Positions 34,318 to 45,114 of a stretch of 64,000 nt of DNA are shown in pieces. The notes under the pieces are model-generated. The model made no database searches, was not told where the DNA came from, and was given only the letters and a program-made list of their open reading frames with translations. Where the stretch lies: NCBI GenBank assembly GCA_034928535.1, contig JAYFOV010000024.1, positions 49,443-113,442 of the forward strand, read 5' to 3'. The translations under genes and the position numbers were made by a program. The DNA comes from CAXXOK01 sp001604115. GTDB taxonomy: Bacteria; Bacillota; Clostridia; Christensenellales; Aristaeellaceae. How positions within the stretch are numbered: position 1 is the first letter of the stretch; each line of letters opens with the position of its first letter.

Positions 34318-34458
34318 CAATATGCCACCCCGCTCGCCGCATTGCCCTGCGGGCAGTTCGCTCGCTTTGCTTGCCATGCTGCGGCATGAGACTTTGGGGC
34401 GCTGCCCCAAACCCCGCAAGGGCTTTCGCCCTTGACCCTTTACCGCTGTGGCGGAGGT
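34318..34458 (-). repeat. GC-rich interspersed repeat, copy 1 (leftward orientation)
   Basis: Read on the minus strand it contains GGGTCAAGGGCGAAAGCCCT, then TTGGGG...CCCCAAAG, GCGAGCGAAC and GGCGAGCGG in the same order as the copies at 56.6-56.9 kb. Its right end is 80 bases before mutT. Confidence 0.75.
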
Positions 34459-34537
34459 TATGGGACGGCCTGTGTTAACCCCAGCTCAGCCTGGGCAATT
34501 AAACTACCCTACCCCTACGCAGAAGGAGGCGTCGCAG

Positions 34538-34933
34538 ATGACGGAGGTCGCAGCGGGCATCATCCGGGACATGGCAGGGCAGATCCTGATCTGTCAGCGT
34601 ATGGGGGAGCTGGCGGGGTTGTGGGAGTTTCCCGGCGGCAAGCGGGAGACCGGGGAAAGCTGGGAAGCATGCCTTGCCCGGGAGCTGATGGAGGAACTGT
34701 CGCTGGCGGTGCGTCCGGTGCGCATCTTGCATGAAATGGATTTTCCCGTCAAGGGCAAGGGGCTGCACTTTGCGTTTGTGCTGGCACAGGCGCAGCGCAA
34801 CGCGCCGCTCACGCTGGCGGTGCACAGCGCTGCACAATGGGTGCGCCCCGATGCGCTGGGTGCTTACGCCTTTTGCCCGGCGGATGCAGCGTTTCTGGAT
34901 CAATATGACTTAGAAACATACGTATTAAAATAA
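34538..34933 (+). CDS. NUDIX hydrolase, MutT-like 8-oxo-dGTP diphosphatase
   Basis: A 131-residue protein. VAAGIIRDMAGQILICQRM starts the domain; LAGLWEFPGGKRETGESWE and ACLARELMEELSLAV form the Nudix box (GxxxxxExxxxxxxREUxEExxU, the second Gly being Ser). It closely resembles MutT/YtkD-type enzymes that remove 8-oxo-dGTP. The start is ATG at 34538 because an AAGGAGG site lies nine bases upstream; the frame is open further upstream but lacks a site. Confidence 0.9.
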   Translation: MTEVAAGIIRDMAGQILICQRMGELAGLWEFPGGKRETGESWEACLARELMEELSLAVRPVRILHEMDFPVKGKGLHFAFVLAQAQRNAPLTLAVHSAAQWVRPDALGAYAFCPADAAFLDQYDLETYVLK

Positions 34934-34969
34934 AAAACAAGCATAATCAATAATTCACAACAACATGTA

Positions 34970-34998
34970 TTGACTTGGTAGCCGCCCGCTGCTATACT
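34970..34998 (+). promoter_or_regulatory. Promoter of nagB
   Basis: TTGACT at 34970-34975, 17-base spacer, TATACT at 34993-34998, preceded by an A/T-rich stretch (34921-34965) that may act as an UP element. Confidence 0.8.
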
Positions 34999-35044
34999 TC
35001 TCCATGGGCAGGCATCCTTTCGCCTGTCGTTTGGAGGCGAAGGT

Positions 35045-35770
35045 ATGCAAGTACATCTGTATGATTCGGCTGCGCAGGTCGGGCAGGCAGCGGCGATCCT
35101 GATCGGGGCGCAGCTCATCAGCAAACCCAATGCGGTGTTGGGGCTGGCGACGGGTTCATCGCCCATCCCCACGTATCAGGAGCTCATCCGCATGCACCGC
35201 GCGGGTGTGGTGGATTTTTCCAGCGCGGTAAGCTTTAATCTGGACGAGTATTGCAGGCTGCCGGAATCGCACCCGTGCAGCTATCATGATTTTATGCACC
35301 AGCAACTGTTTGCGCATGTAAATTTTGCGCAGGGCAACACCCACGTGCCCAACGGCAATGCTGCGGATCTGGCTGCCGAATGCGCGCGCTACGATCAGGC
35401 CATTGCCAAGGCAGGCGGCATCGACCTGCAGCTGCTGGGCATCGGGCACAATGGGCACATTGGCTTCAACGAGCCCAGCGACCAATTTGTGTATGGCTGC
35501 CATGTGGTCAAGCTCACGCAGAGCACCATCGAGGCCAACCGCCGCTTTTTTGACAGCGAGGCGGATGTGCCGCGCGAGGCCATCAGCCTGGGCATTGGGA
35601 GCATCATGAACGCCAAGCGTGTGGTGCTGCTGGCCACAGGCTATGATAAGGCGGAGGTGGTGCGCCGCTCCATCCGCGAGGATATCGACCCCGCTACGCA
35701 GGCGAGCATCCTGCGCACGCACCCCAATGTGATCATCCTGCTGGATCGCGCGGCTGCCTCCAAGCTGTGA
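35045..35770 (+). CDS. nagB: Glucosamine-6-phosphate deaminase
   Basis: A 241-residue enzyme that converts glucosamine-6-phosphate to fructose-6-phosphate and ammonia. LGLATGSSPIPTYQEL, SFNLDEYCRL, LLGIGHNGHIGFNEPS and QSTIEANRRFF are the conserved family segments; Asp in NLDEY and the His in GIGHNGHIGF are catalytic-site residues. Length suits the short Firmicutes NagB. The gene stands alone with its own promoter and terminator. No nagA is near, although a dihydropyrimidinase-type amidohydrolase follows. Confidence 0.96.
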   Translation: MQVHLYDSAAQVGQAAAILIGAQLISKPNAVLGLATGSSPIPTYQELIRMHRAGVVDFSSAVSFNLDEYCRLPESHPCSYHDFMHQQLFAHVNFAQGNTHVPNGNAADLAAECARYDQAIAKAGGIDLQLLGIGHNGHIGFNEPSDQFVYGCHVVKLTQSTIEANRRFFDSEADVPREAISLGIGSIMNAKRVVLLATGYDKAEVVRRSIREDIDPATQASILRTHPNVIILLDRAAASKL

Positions 35771-35837
35771 GCCGCGCATGGAAGCAAGGCATGCTGCCCC
35801 TGACCTGTGCGGATGCCCGCGCACCAAGACGCCTTGA

Positions 35838-35869
35838 CCCCGCCTGCGATCCTTGTGCAGGCGGGGTTT
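35838..35869 (+). terminator. Intrinsic terminator of nagB
   Basis: CCCCGCCTGC / GCAGGCGGGG with a 9-base loop, followed by TTTGCTATT. Confidence 0.8.
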
Positions 35870-35973
35870 GCTATTGCTGTGCACCGCGGAAAGTTGCCCC
35901 CTCCGCACAGGGTTTTGCCATGCCCTGCGCGAATAAGAAGGGTAAAGAATTTTCCAGATCACGGAGGGTAAGG

Positions 35974-37380
35974 ATGATGGAAACGTTGTTTCGCGGCGGC
36001 ACGGTGGTGAGCGCAGAAGGCATGCACCGGGCGGATGTGCTGGTGCGGGGAGAAACCATCGCGGCGGTGGGCATCGACCTGCCGCGCGGGCAGGCGCAGG
36101 AGGTGGATGCCGCCGGCAAGCTCCTGCTGCCGGGCGCGATTGATGCTCACACGCATCTGGAGTGTGTTTGCTCCGGCATCCCTACCAGCGACGATTATTT
36201 TACCGGAACGCGTGCAGCGGCCTGCGGAGGTGTGACCACCGTCATAGATTATCTGCTGCAGGAGCCCGGCGAGTTGCTGCCCGATACGCTGGGCAAACGG
36301 ATCCCGATGGCTGCGGCCAAGGCGGCGGTGGATTTTGCCTTTCACATTGGCGTGAGCGATGTTTCCCGGCCGGAGCTGCTGCATTCCGTGCAGGATGCGG
36401 TGGCGGCGGGCGTGAGCAGCTTCAAAGCGTATATGGTGTATGATTTTGGCCTGGATGATGGCGGGCTGTACCTTCTGCTTCAGGAAACCGCCAAGGCGGG
36501 CGCACTGGTCACCGTGCATGCGGAAAACCGAGGTATGTTGACCCAGCGCGTGCAGCAGTACCTTGCCGAGGGTAAGCGGGAACCGTGGTGGCACTACCGG
36601 AGCCGGGATGAGGCCGTGGCTGCGGAGGCCAACCGCCGGGCCATCGCGCTGGCTAAAGCGGCAGGCGCGCCGCTGTACATTGTGCACCTGACGGACGCCG
36701 ATGGCGTGGATGCCGTGACCCAGGCGCGGGATGAAGGCTACCCGATCTTTGCGGAAACGTGCCCCCAGTACCTGAATTTTACCCATGAGGTGTACCGGGA
36801 ACCCCGGGGGCAGGAATATGTATGCTCCCCTGCCATCAAAGGCAAGGATTCGCAGCGCGCGCTGTGGGCGGCCATCCGCCGGGGGGATGTGCAGACTGTG
36901 GCCACGGATCACTGCCCCTTTACCAAAGCGGAAAAGGACTATGGCACTCGTCTGCCGGATGGGCGCGAGGGGGATTTTACGACGATTCCCAATGGGTGTG
37001 ACGGGATCGAGACACTGTACCCCTATATGCTCACGCAGGCAAACTTGGGGCGCATCAGCTACCCGTGCGCGGTAGCGGTGTGCGCGGCCAATCCCGCGCG
37101 CCTGTTTGGCCTTGCCGAGCACAAGGGAAGCATCACCCCTGGATTGGATGCCGATCTGGTGCTGTACGACCCGAAGATGCAAGGCATTGTGAAAGCGGCT
37201 GAGATGCATGGGAACCTGGATCACACCATTTGGGAAAACACCGCGCTCAGCGGGCGCATCACTGGCACGTGGCTGCGAGGTCGGCAGGTATTTAATGGGG
37301 AAGCCTTTGTGGGCAAAAAGGGAGACGGGCGGTTTTTGCATTGCAAGCCGGTCACGTTTACATCCTCCGCACTGGCGTGA
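35974..37380 (+). CDS. Dihydropyrimidinase/hydantoinase type amidohydrolase
   Basis: A 468-residue metal-dependent amidohydrolase. The zinc-binding DAHTHLE near residue 61, the carbamylated-lysine region SFKAYMVYDFG, VHAENRG, IVHLTDADG and TDHCPFTKAEKDYG with the catalytic Asp are all present and spaced as in dihydropyrimidinases. It should open the ring of dihydrouracil, dihydrothymine or hydantoins. The start is ATG at 35974 or 35977, after GGAGG. No other pyrimidine degradation gene is nearby, so the substrate is inferred. Confidence 0.92.
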   Translation: MMETLFRGGTVVSAEGMHRADVLVRGETIAAVGIDLPRGQAQEVDAAGKLLLPGAIDAHTHLECVCSGIPTSDDYFTGTRAAACGGVTTVIDYLLQEPGELLPDTLGKRIPMAAAKAAVDFAFHIGVSDVSRPELLHSVQDAVAAGVSSFKAYMVYDFGLDDGGLYLLLQETAKAGALVTVHAENRGMLTQRVQQYLAEGKREPWWHYRSRDEAVAAEANRRAIALAKAAGAPLYIVHLTDADGVDAVTQARDEGYPIFAETCPQYLNFTHEVYREPRGQEYVCSPAIKGKDSQRALWAAIRRGDVQTVATDHCPFTKAEKDYGTRLPDGREGDFTTIPNGCDGIETLYPYMLTQANLGRISYPCAVAVCAANPARLFGLAEHKGSITPGLDADLVLYDPKMQGIVKAAEMHGNLDHTIWENTALSGRITGTWLRGRQVFNGEAFVGKKGDGRFLHCKPVTFTSSALA

Positions 37381-37588
37381 GCACCCCTGCCCGAGATGGC
37401 GGCGGGAAAGCGATATGTTCCTTTGCATTCCACCCCCGCCGCAGGGAAAAGGTCAAAGGTAAACGCCCTTGCCGGGGTTTGGGGTGGAACCCCAAGGCTT
37501 TGCGCAGCATTAGTATACAGCGGGAGAACATCCGCGAAGCGGTGATGAGGGGAACGACGGCAGCGTGATGCTGCATTTTGGGAAGGCC
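37381..37588. other. Spacer with truncated repeat
   Basis: Contains part of the interspersed repeat (37432-37510) and no gene. Confidence 0.6.
37432..37510 (+). repeat. GC-rich interspersed repeat, copy 2 (partial)
   Basis: About 79 bp matching the left half of the repeat, including CCCCCGCCGCAGGG, AAGGTCAAAGG and GGGGTTTGGGGTGGAACCCC. The right half with GCGAGCGAAC is missing. Confidence 0.7.
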
Positions 37589-37628
37589 AAAGCGGCACAT
37601 GCAAACGCGTGCCGCTTTGTGTTATTTT
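37589..37628 (+). terminator. Intrinsic terminator of the dihydropyrimidinase gene
   Basis: AAAGCGGCAC / GTGCCGCTTT hairpin at 37589-37618 followed by GTGTTATTTT. Confidence 0.8.
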
Positions 37629-37632
37629 CCCA

Positions 37633-37661
37633 TTGACAGCAATCAGTATAACAGCTATATT
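37633..37661 (+). promoter_or_regulatory. Promoter of the katA-perR operon
   Basis: Consensus TTGACA at 37633-37638, 17-base spacer, TATATT at 37656-37661. Confidence 0.85.
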
Positions 37662-37673
37662 ATAAGTAATGAG

Positions 37674-37688
37674 TCCTAATAATTATAA
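37674..37688 (-). promoter_or_regulatory. Candidate PerR operator
   Basis: On the minus strand TTATAATTATTAGGA, matching 12 of 14 specified positions of the PerR box TTATAATnATTATAA. It lies just downstream of the expected transcription start, where it would block the operon that ends in catalase and a PerR-like gene. Confidence 0.65.
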
Positions 37689-37738
37689 TCTGCCACAAGC
37701 CAGATCAGGGCAGCGGCACGTGTTTTCAAATCATAGCG

Positions 37739-38140
37739 ATGCGTAACGCTGCCCAACCCAAGGGAGGGGATTCCATCCGTTTCAAGGCCATGCTGCTCAC
37801 CATGTTAGGCCTGGTTTTTCTGGCGTTGGGTTTTGTAGGCCTGTTTGTGCCGGTGCTGCCCACCACACCCTTTCTGCTGGCGGCGGCAAGCTGCCTGGCA
37901 TCAAGCCCCAGGATCCATGCACACATGATGCGCATTCCCTTTGTGCATGAATATTTGAGCCGTTACCGGGAAGGCGCGGGTTTGAGCCGCCGCACAGTGT
38001 GTGTGAGTTTGTGTTTTCTGTGGAGCACGCTGCTTGCATCCATACTGCTGTTGCCAAAGGGCTGGCTCACATGGTTGCTGCCGTGCATCGGCGTGGCAGT
38101 GACCGCGCACATCCTGTGGATCGCAAAACCGCGGAGGTGA
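37739..38140 (+). CDS. DUF454 (YbaN) family membrane protein
   Basis: A small membrane protein. LGFVGLFVPVLPTTPFLLAAASCLASSPR is the DUF454 signature, with LPTTPF and the short hydrophobic segments typical of YbaN. Function unknown. The start is doubtful: ATG at 37739 has no ribosome-binding site, while an excellent GGGAGGGG lies five bases before an in-frame ATC at 37775, exactly where related proteins begin. It is the first gene of the operon with catalase and perR. Confidence 0.85.
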   Translation: MRNAAQPKGGDSIRFKAMLLTMLGLVFLALGFVGLFVPVLPTTPFLLAAASCLASSPRIHAHMMRIPFVHEYLSRYREGAGLSRRTVCVSLCFLWSTLLASILLLPKGWLTWLLPCIGVAVTAHILWIAKPRR

Positions 38141-38145
38141 TACCC

Positions 38146-38829
38146 GTGCGGCCGAAAAATCCGGAAAACCCCAGCGCCCAGCCGCCCAGGGTGGTTGGGT
38201 ATGTGGAGACGGTGTTTGATATTGGATATTTGCTGATGGCGCTGGCATTGGCCCATACGCTGCTCCAGCCCGCCCGCATGGAGGTGCAAAAACTGGCTGG
38301 CTGGATGGCGCTGCTCCTGTTTTCGGGGGATCTGTGCCATCTGGCGCCGCGCATCCTGGCGATCCTGAGCGGCAAGGAGGCGCGCTGGCGTCCGGCGATG
38401 GGCGTCGGCAAGCAAATCACCTCCCTGACGATGACGGCGGTCTATGTGCTGCTTTGGCATGCAACGTGGATGCTTGTCCCGGGGCCAGGCATGGCGGCAT
38501 GGACGGCGGCAGCGTATGCGCTGGCGACCCTGCGCGCAGCATTGTGCCTGCTTGCGCAAAACCAATGGCGTGAACGGGTGCAGCCGCTTGGCTGGACTGT
38601 GGCGCGCAACCTGCCCTTTGTGCTGCTGGGAGCGCTGGTGTGCTGGCGGCTGGCCGTTGCGGGGCGTGAATATGTGGCGCTGGCAGGGGCGTGGGTCGCG
38701 GTGCTGCTCAGCTTCCTGTTCTACCTGCCCGCCGCGTTACTGGCAGGTCGCTACCGCATGCTGGGCATGCTCATGCTGCCCAAAACCATCATGTACCTCT
38801 GGCTGCTGTGGCAATTCACGCAGCTTTGA
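38146..38829 (+). CDS. Polytopic membrane protein of unknown family
   Basis: A 227-residue protein starting at GTG, five bases after GGAGGTGA. It has about six membrane helices, among them GYLLMALALAHTLL, LAGWMALLLFSGDL and WVAVLLSFLFYLPAALLAG. I do not recognise the family. It lies six bases after DUF454 and 57 bases before catalase, so it is probably made with the PerR-controlled oxidative stress genes. No redox-active cysteine motif is visible. Confidence 0.7.
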   Translation: MRPKNPENPSAQPPRVVGYVETVFDIGYLLMALALAHTLLQPARMEVQKLAGWMALLLFSGDLCHLAPRILAILSGKEARWRPAMGVGKQITSLTMTAVYVLLWHATWMLVPGPGMAAWTAAAYALATLRAALCLLAQNQWRERVQPLGWTVARNLPFVLLGALVCWRLAVAGREYVALAGAWVAVLLSFLFYLPAALLAGRYRMLGMLMLPKTIMYLWLLWQFTQL

Positions 38830-38886
38830 ACCCCGGACGGCCGTCCCTGCGGCCGCCCCGCCAAGGACCAGGAAGGAGGCAATACC

Positions 38887-40404
38887 ATGGCAGACATCAA
38901 AAAACTGACCAACGAGGTGGGCGCCCCGGTAGCCGACAATGAGCACTCCATCACCGCGGGGCCGCGGGGCCCTGTTGTCATGCAGGACGTATGGCTCATG
39001 GAAAAAATGGCGCACTTCAACCGGGAGGTGATCCCCGAGCGCCGCATGCATGCCAAGGGTTGGGGAGCTTACGGCAAGCTGAAGGTCACGCAGGACGTGA
39101 GCCGCCTGACCAAGGCCAAGGTATTGCAGCCCGGCGCGGAAACGGAGTTGTTCCTGCGTTTTTCCACCGTGGCGGGCGAGCGCGGCGCGGCGGATTGCGA
39201 GCGTGACATCCGCGGGGTTGCGGTCAAGTTCTATACCCAGGAGGGCAACTGGGATCTGGTGGGCAACAACACACCCACCTTCTTCATCCGGGATGTGCAT
39301 AACTTTTCCGATCTCAACCGCGCTGTCAAGCGTGATCCCAAGACCGGCCGGCGCAGTGCGCAAAACAACTGGGATTTCTGGACGCTCCTGCCGGAATGCC
39401 ACCACCAGATCACCATCACGATGAGCGAGCGCGGCATCCCCGCCAGTTTCCGCAACATGAACTTTTACGGGGAGCATACCTTTTCCCTGTACAACCAGCA
39501 AAACGAGCGCGTGTGGTGTAAGTTCCACTTCAAAACCAAGCAGGGCATCCGATGCCTGACCAATGAAGAAGCCGCCGCCATCACCGCGGTGGATCGGGAG
39601 TACCACGGCAAGGATCTCTACGAGGCCATCGAGCGTGGGGAATATCCGCAGTGGGGGATGTACCTGCAAATCATGACCGAGGAGCAGGCGCGCAAGCATT
39701 ACGAGAACCCCTTTGACATCACCAAAGTATGGCCGCACAAAGAGTTTCCGCTCATTGAGGTGGGTGTGCTGGAGCTGAACCGCAATCCGGAAAACTACTT
39801 TGCCGAGGTGGAACAAAGCGCTTTTACCCCAGCGCATGTGGTGCCGGGCATCGGGTTTTCGCCGGATCGCTTCCTGCAAGGGCGGCTGTTTGCCTATGGG
39901 GATGCGCAGCGCTACCGCCTGGGTGTGAACCACAACCACATCCCGGTGAACCAAGCCAAAGTGCCTGTGCAGGAATACCACCGCGATGGTGCGATGCGCG
40001 TGGATGGCAACTATGGCGGCACCCCGGCCTACTCCCCCAACAGTGCGGGCTACTGGACTGCGCAGGCGGAGGTGGCTGAGCCGCCCATGCCGCTGGAAGG
40101 CGCCATGTGGCGCTATGATCCCAAGGACGATCCCACTGATGATTGCTTCCGCGCAGGCGGCAACCTGTGGCGCGTGATGGACGAGCGCCAGCGCGCGCTG
40201 CTGATCCACAATACGGCGGCGGATATGGCTCCTGTGACCCGTAATGTACAGTACCGCCATGCCGTGCACTGCTACCTGGCGGATCCCGCCTACGGCACGC
40301 GCCTGGCGGAGGCGCTTGGGCTCCGGATGGCCACGGTAGAGGCGCTGGCCAGGCTGGATCATCAGGGCTTGATTCAGGCTACGCTTTCGGGTACAATGGA
40401 ATAA
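38887..40404 (+). CDS. katA: Catalase (monofunctional heme, small-subunit clade)
   Basis: A 505-residue heme catalase that breaks hydrogen peroxide into water and oxygen. The catalytic His lies in ERRMHAKGWGAYG (His55) and the Asn in WDLVGNNTPTFFIRD; the proximal heme Tyr is in GRLFAYGDAQRYRLG. Length suits the NADPH-binding small-subunit type such as Bacteroides or Bacillus KatA. It follows a strong AGGAGG site. Heme catalase is infrequent in gut Clostridia, and the operon link to a PerR-like gene points to regulated peroxide defence. Confidence 0.97.
   Translation: MADIKKLTNEVGAPVADNEHSITAGPRGPVVMQDVWLMEKMAHFNREVIPERRMHAKGWGAYGKLKVTQDVSRLTKAKVLQPGAETELFLRFSTVAGERGAADCERDIRGVAVKFYTQEGNWDLVGNNTPTFFIRDVHNFSDLNRAVKRDPKTGRRSAQNNWDFWTLLPECHHQITITMSERGIPASFRNMNFYGEHTFSLYNQQNERVWCKFHFKTKQGIRCLTNEEAAAITAVDREYHGKDLYEAIERGEYPQWGMYLQIMTEEQARKHYENPFDITKVWPHKEFPLIEVGVLELNRNPENYFAEVEQSAFTPAHVVPGIGFSPDRFLQGRLFAYGDAQRYRLGVNHNHIPVNQAKVPVQEYHRDGAMRVDGNYGGTPAYSPNSAGYWTAQAEVAEPPMPLEGAMWRYDPKDDPTDDCFRAGGNLWRVMDERQRALLIHNTAADMAPVTRNVQYRHAVHCYLADPAYGTRLAEALGLRMATVEALARLDHQGLIQATLSGTME
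40369..40397 (+). promoter_or_regulatory. Internal promoter for perR inside the katA 3' end
   Basis: TTGATT at 40369-40374, 17-base spacer, TACAAT at 40392-40397, seven bases before the katA stop. Confidence 0.6.
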
Positions 40405-40430
40405 ATTCCTTTGACCTTGGAGTGTGCCCA

Positions 40431-40838
40431 ATGAGACGCCAGCGGAGTACCAAACAGCGGAAACTGGTCTATGACACGGTTCAGGCTCTGCGCGACCACC
40501 CCACAGCGGACGAGATCTACCTGACCTTGCGCAGCGTGGAGCCCAAGATCAGCCGAGGTACGGTATACCGTAACCTGAATCTGCTCACGGAAAACGGCGA
40601 GGTGCGTCATGTTGCCATGCCGGATGCGGATCGCTTTGATTGGCGCACAGAGCGGCACTACCACTTGCGGTGCACACAGTGCGGCGCCATTGTGGATGCA
40701 CCCATGCCTTACCGTGCGGAGCTGGACAGCCAGCTGGCGCAGGACACGGGGTTTCAGGTCAGGCGGCACCACTTGGTGTTTGAAGGGCTGTGCCCCGCCT
40801 GCCTGCAGCAGAACGCCGAGGGCAAGGATCAGGCCTAG
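40431..40838 (+). CDS. perR: Fur family peroxide-sensing regulator (PerR-like)
   Basis: A 135-residue Fur-family repressor. RRQRSTKQRKLVYDTVQAL and HPTADEIYLTLRSVEPKISRGTVYRNLNLLTENGE form the winged helix; HYHLRCTQCGAIVDAP and GLCPACLQQ contain the CxxC pairs of the structural zinc, and the histidines and aspartates (DRFDWRTERHYH) that hold the regulatory metal in PerR. The start is ATG at 40431 behind TTGGAG. The location after katA and the operator candidate upstream favour PerR over Fur. Confidence 0.88.
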   Translation: MRRQRSTKQRKLVYDTVQALRDHPTADEIYLTLRSVEPKISRGTVYRNLNLLTENGEVRHVAMPDADRFDWRTERHYHLRCTQCGAIVDAPMPYRAELDSQLAQDTGFQVRRHHLVFEGLCPACLQQNAEGKDQA

Positions 40839-40905
40839 CACGCTGCCGCGCCATCGCGCCGCGCCTATTCCCGCCGCCATGGAAAACAGCACAACGAGCA
40901 ACCTT

Positions 40906-40944
40906 GCCGGCCTGCCGGGCATCCGTGCCCCGCAGGCCGGCTTT
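40906..40944 (+). terminator. Intrinsic terminator of perR
   Basis: GCCGGCCTGC / GCAGGCCGGC with an inner GGGCA-TGCCC stem, followed by TTTCG. Confidence 0.65.
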
Positions 40945-41024
40945 CGCATGCGAAACCGCGCCGGGGTGCCCGGTATACGTGGCTGCGTTTGCGCCGGTGT
41001 TACATTGCGCACCGGTGTCAATGC

Positions 41025-41054
41025 TTGTCAGAGGGCGCTGGAGCATGGTATAAT
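41025..41054 (+). promoter_or_regulatory. Promoter of secA
   Basis: TTGTCA at 41025-41030, 18-base spacer, perfect TATAAT at 41049-41054. Confidence 0.75.
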
Positions 41055-41128
41055 CTACCTTGGCGTATTGCGCCGCGATTTTCGCGGGCGGCACCCAGCC
41101 GCCGGCCATCATGAAGGAGATCATCACA

Positions 41129-43870
<2,742 letters not shown>

Positions 43871-43949
43871 CCCATACGGCGCATGCTGTGCCGCGCACCC
43901 TGCCCCCTGAGTGGGCAAAACGCCCCATCCCATCACAAAGGAGCATGTT

Positions 43950-45047
43950 ATGGTCGATATCGAACGTTACGCACAGGAGCTTTCCGCCCTGCGCGATACC
44001 ATCCGGAAAGCCGGCGAGGCGCTCAACCTCCCTGCCATGGCGGAGGAGCTGGGTGAGCTCAAGGAAGAGATGAACGCCCCAGAGTTTTGGACGGCACTGG
44101 AACGCTCCACATCGGTCACACGCCGTGTGCGGCAGATCGAAGCGCGCATGGATCATGTGGCGCGCCTGCAAGCCCGCTGCGATGATGTGGAGGCAATGCT
44201 GGCCTTGCTCAAGGAAGATCCCGATGAGGAGATGGGCAAGGAGTGCGATGCGGAGATCGACACCCTGAGCGCAGATGCCGAGGCGCTGGAGCTGGAAACG
44301 CTCATGCGCGGCGAGTATGACACCAGCGATTGCGTGCTCAGCCTGCACGCGGGCGCGGGCGGCACCGAAGCACAGGACTGGACGCAGATGCTGTTTCGCA
44401 TGTACACACGCTATTGTGAGCGCATGGGCTTCAAAGTGACCATCAATGACCTCCTGGACGGGGATGAAGCCGGCATCAAGAGTGTAACCTTTCAGGTTGA
44501 AGGAGACAACGCCTACGGCTACCTGCGCAGCGAGCGCGGCGTGCACCGGTTGGTGCGCATCAGCCCGTTTGACTCCAATGCGCGCCGCCACACCAGCTTC
44601 AGCTCGGTGGATGTGGCGCCCATCCTCCCCGAGGATGACGCCTTTGAAGTGAATATGGAGGAAGTGCGCATTGACACCTACCGCGCCGGCGGCGCGGGCG
44701 GCCAGCACGTAAACCGCACGGATTCCGCCGTGCGCATGACGCACATCCCCACAGGCACGGTGGCGCAGTGCCAAAACGAGCGCAGCCAGGTGCAAAACCG
44801 CGAGGTTTGCCTTCGTTTGCTCAAAAGCCGCCTGATGGAGCTCAAGATGCGCGAGAAGGAAGAGCAAATGAGCGATATCAAGGGCGTTATGAAGAAGATC
44901 GAGTGGGGCAGCCAGATCCGCAGCTATGTGTTCCAGCCCTACACCATGGTCAAGGATCACCGCACAGGCTTTGAAAGCGGCAATGTGGATGATGTAATGG
45001 ACGGAAACATCGGTGGGTTCATCACCGCTTTCCTGAAGATGCAATGA
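43950..45047 (+). CDS. prfB: Peptide chain release factor 2
   Basis: A 365-residue factor reading UAA and UGA. LVRISPFDSNARRHTSF contains the SPF tripeptide that recognises the stop codon, and YRAGGAGGQHVNRTDSAVRMTHIP holds the GGQ catalytic loop. The gene reads through from ATG at 43950 without the in-frame UGA near codon 25 that drives the +1 frameshift and autoregulation in many bacteria. It lies 79 bases after secA, the common Firmicutes order. Confidence 0.96.
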   Translation: MVDIERYAQELSALRDTIRKAGEALNLPAMAEELGELKEEMNAPEFWTALERSTSVTRRVRQIEARMDHVARLQARCDDVEAMLALLKEDPDEEMGKECDAEIDTLSADAEALELETLMRGEYDTSDCVLSLHAGAGGTEAQDWTQMLFRMYTRYCERMGFKVTINDLLDGDEAGIKSVTFQVEGDNAYGYLRSERGVHRLVRISPFDSNARRHTSFSSVDVAPILPEDDAFEVNMEEVRIDTYRAGGAGGQHVNRTDSAVRMTHIPTGTVAQCQNERSQVQNREVCLRLLKSRLMELKMREKEEQMSDIKGVMKKIEWGSQIRSYVFQPYTMVKDHRTGFESGNVDDVMDGNIGGFITAFLKMQ

Positions 45048-45114
45048 CCCGGCTTGCGGCTGCAAGCGCAGGCGCACAGTCACTTCCTACCCAACGCAGA
45101 GAGGAGCGGTGTCC

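Noticed and set aside
43950..44100. Programmed frameshift in prfB
   Set aside because: No in-frame stop near codon 25; the frame reads straight through.
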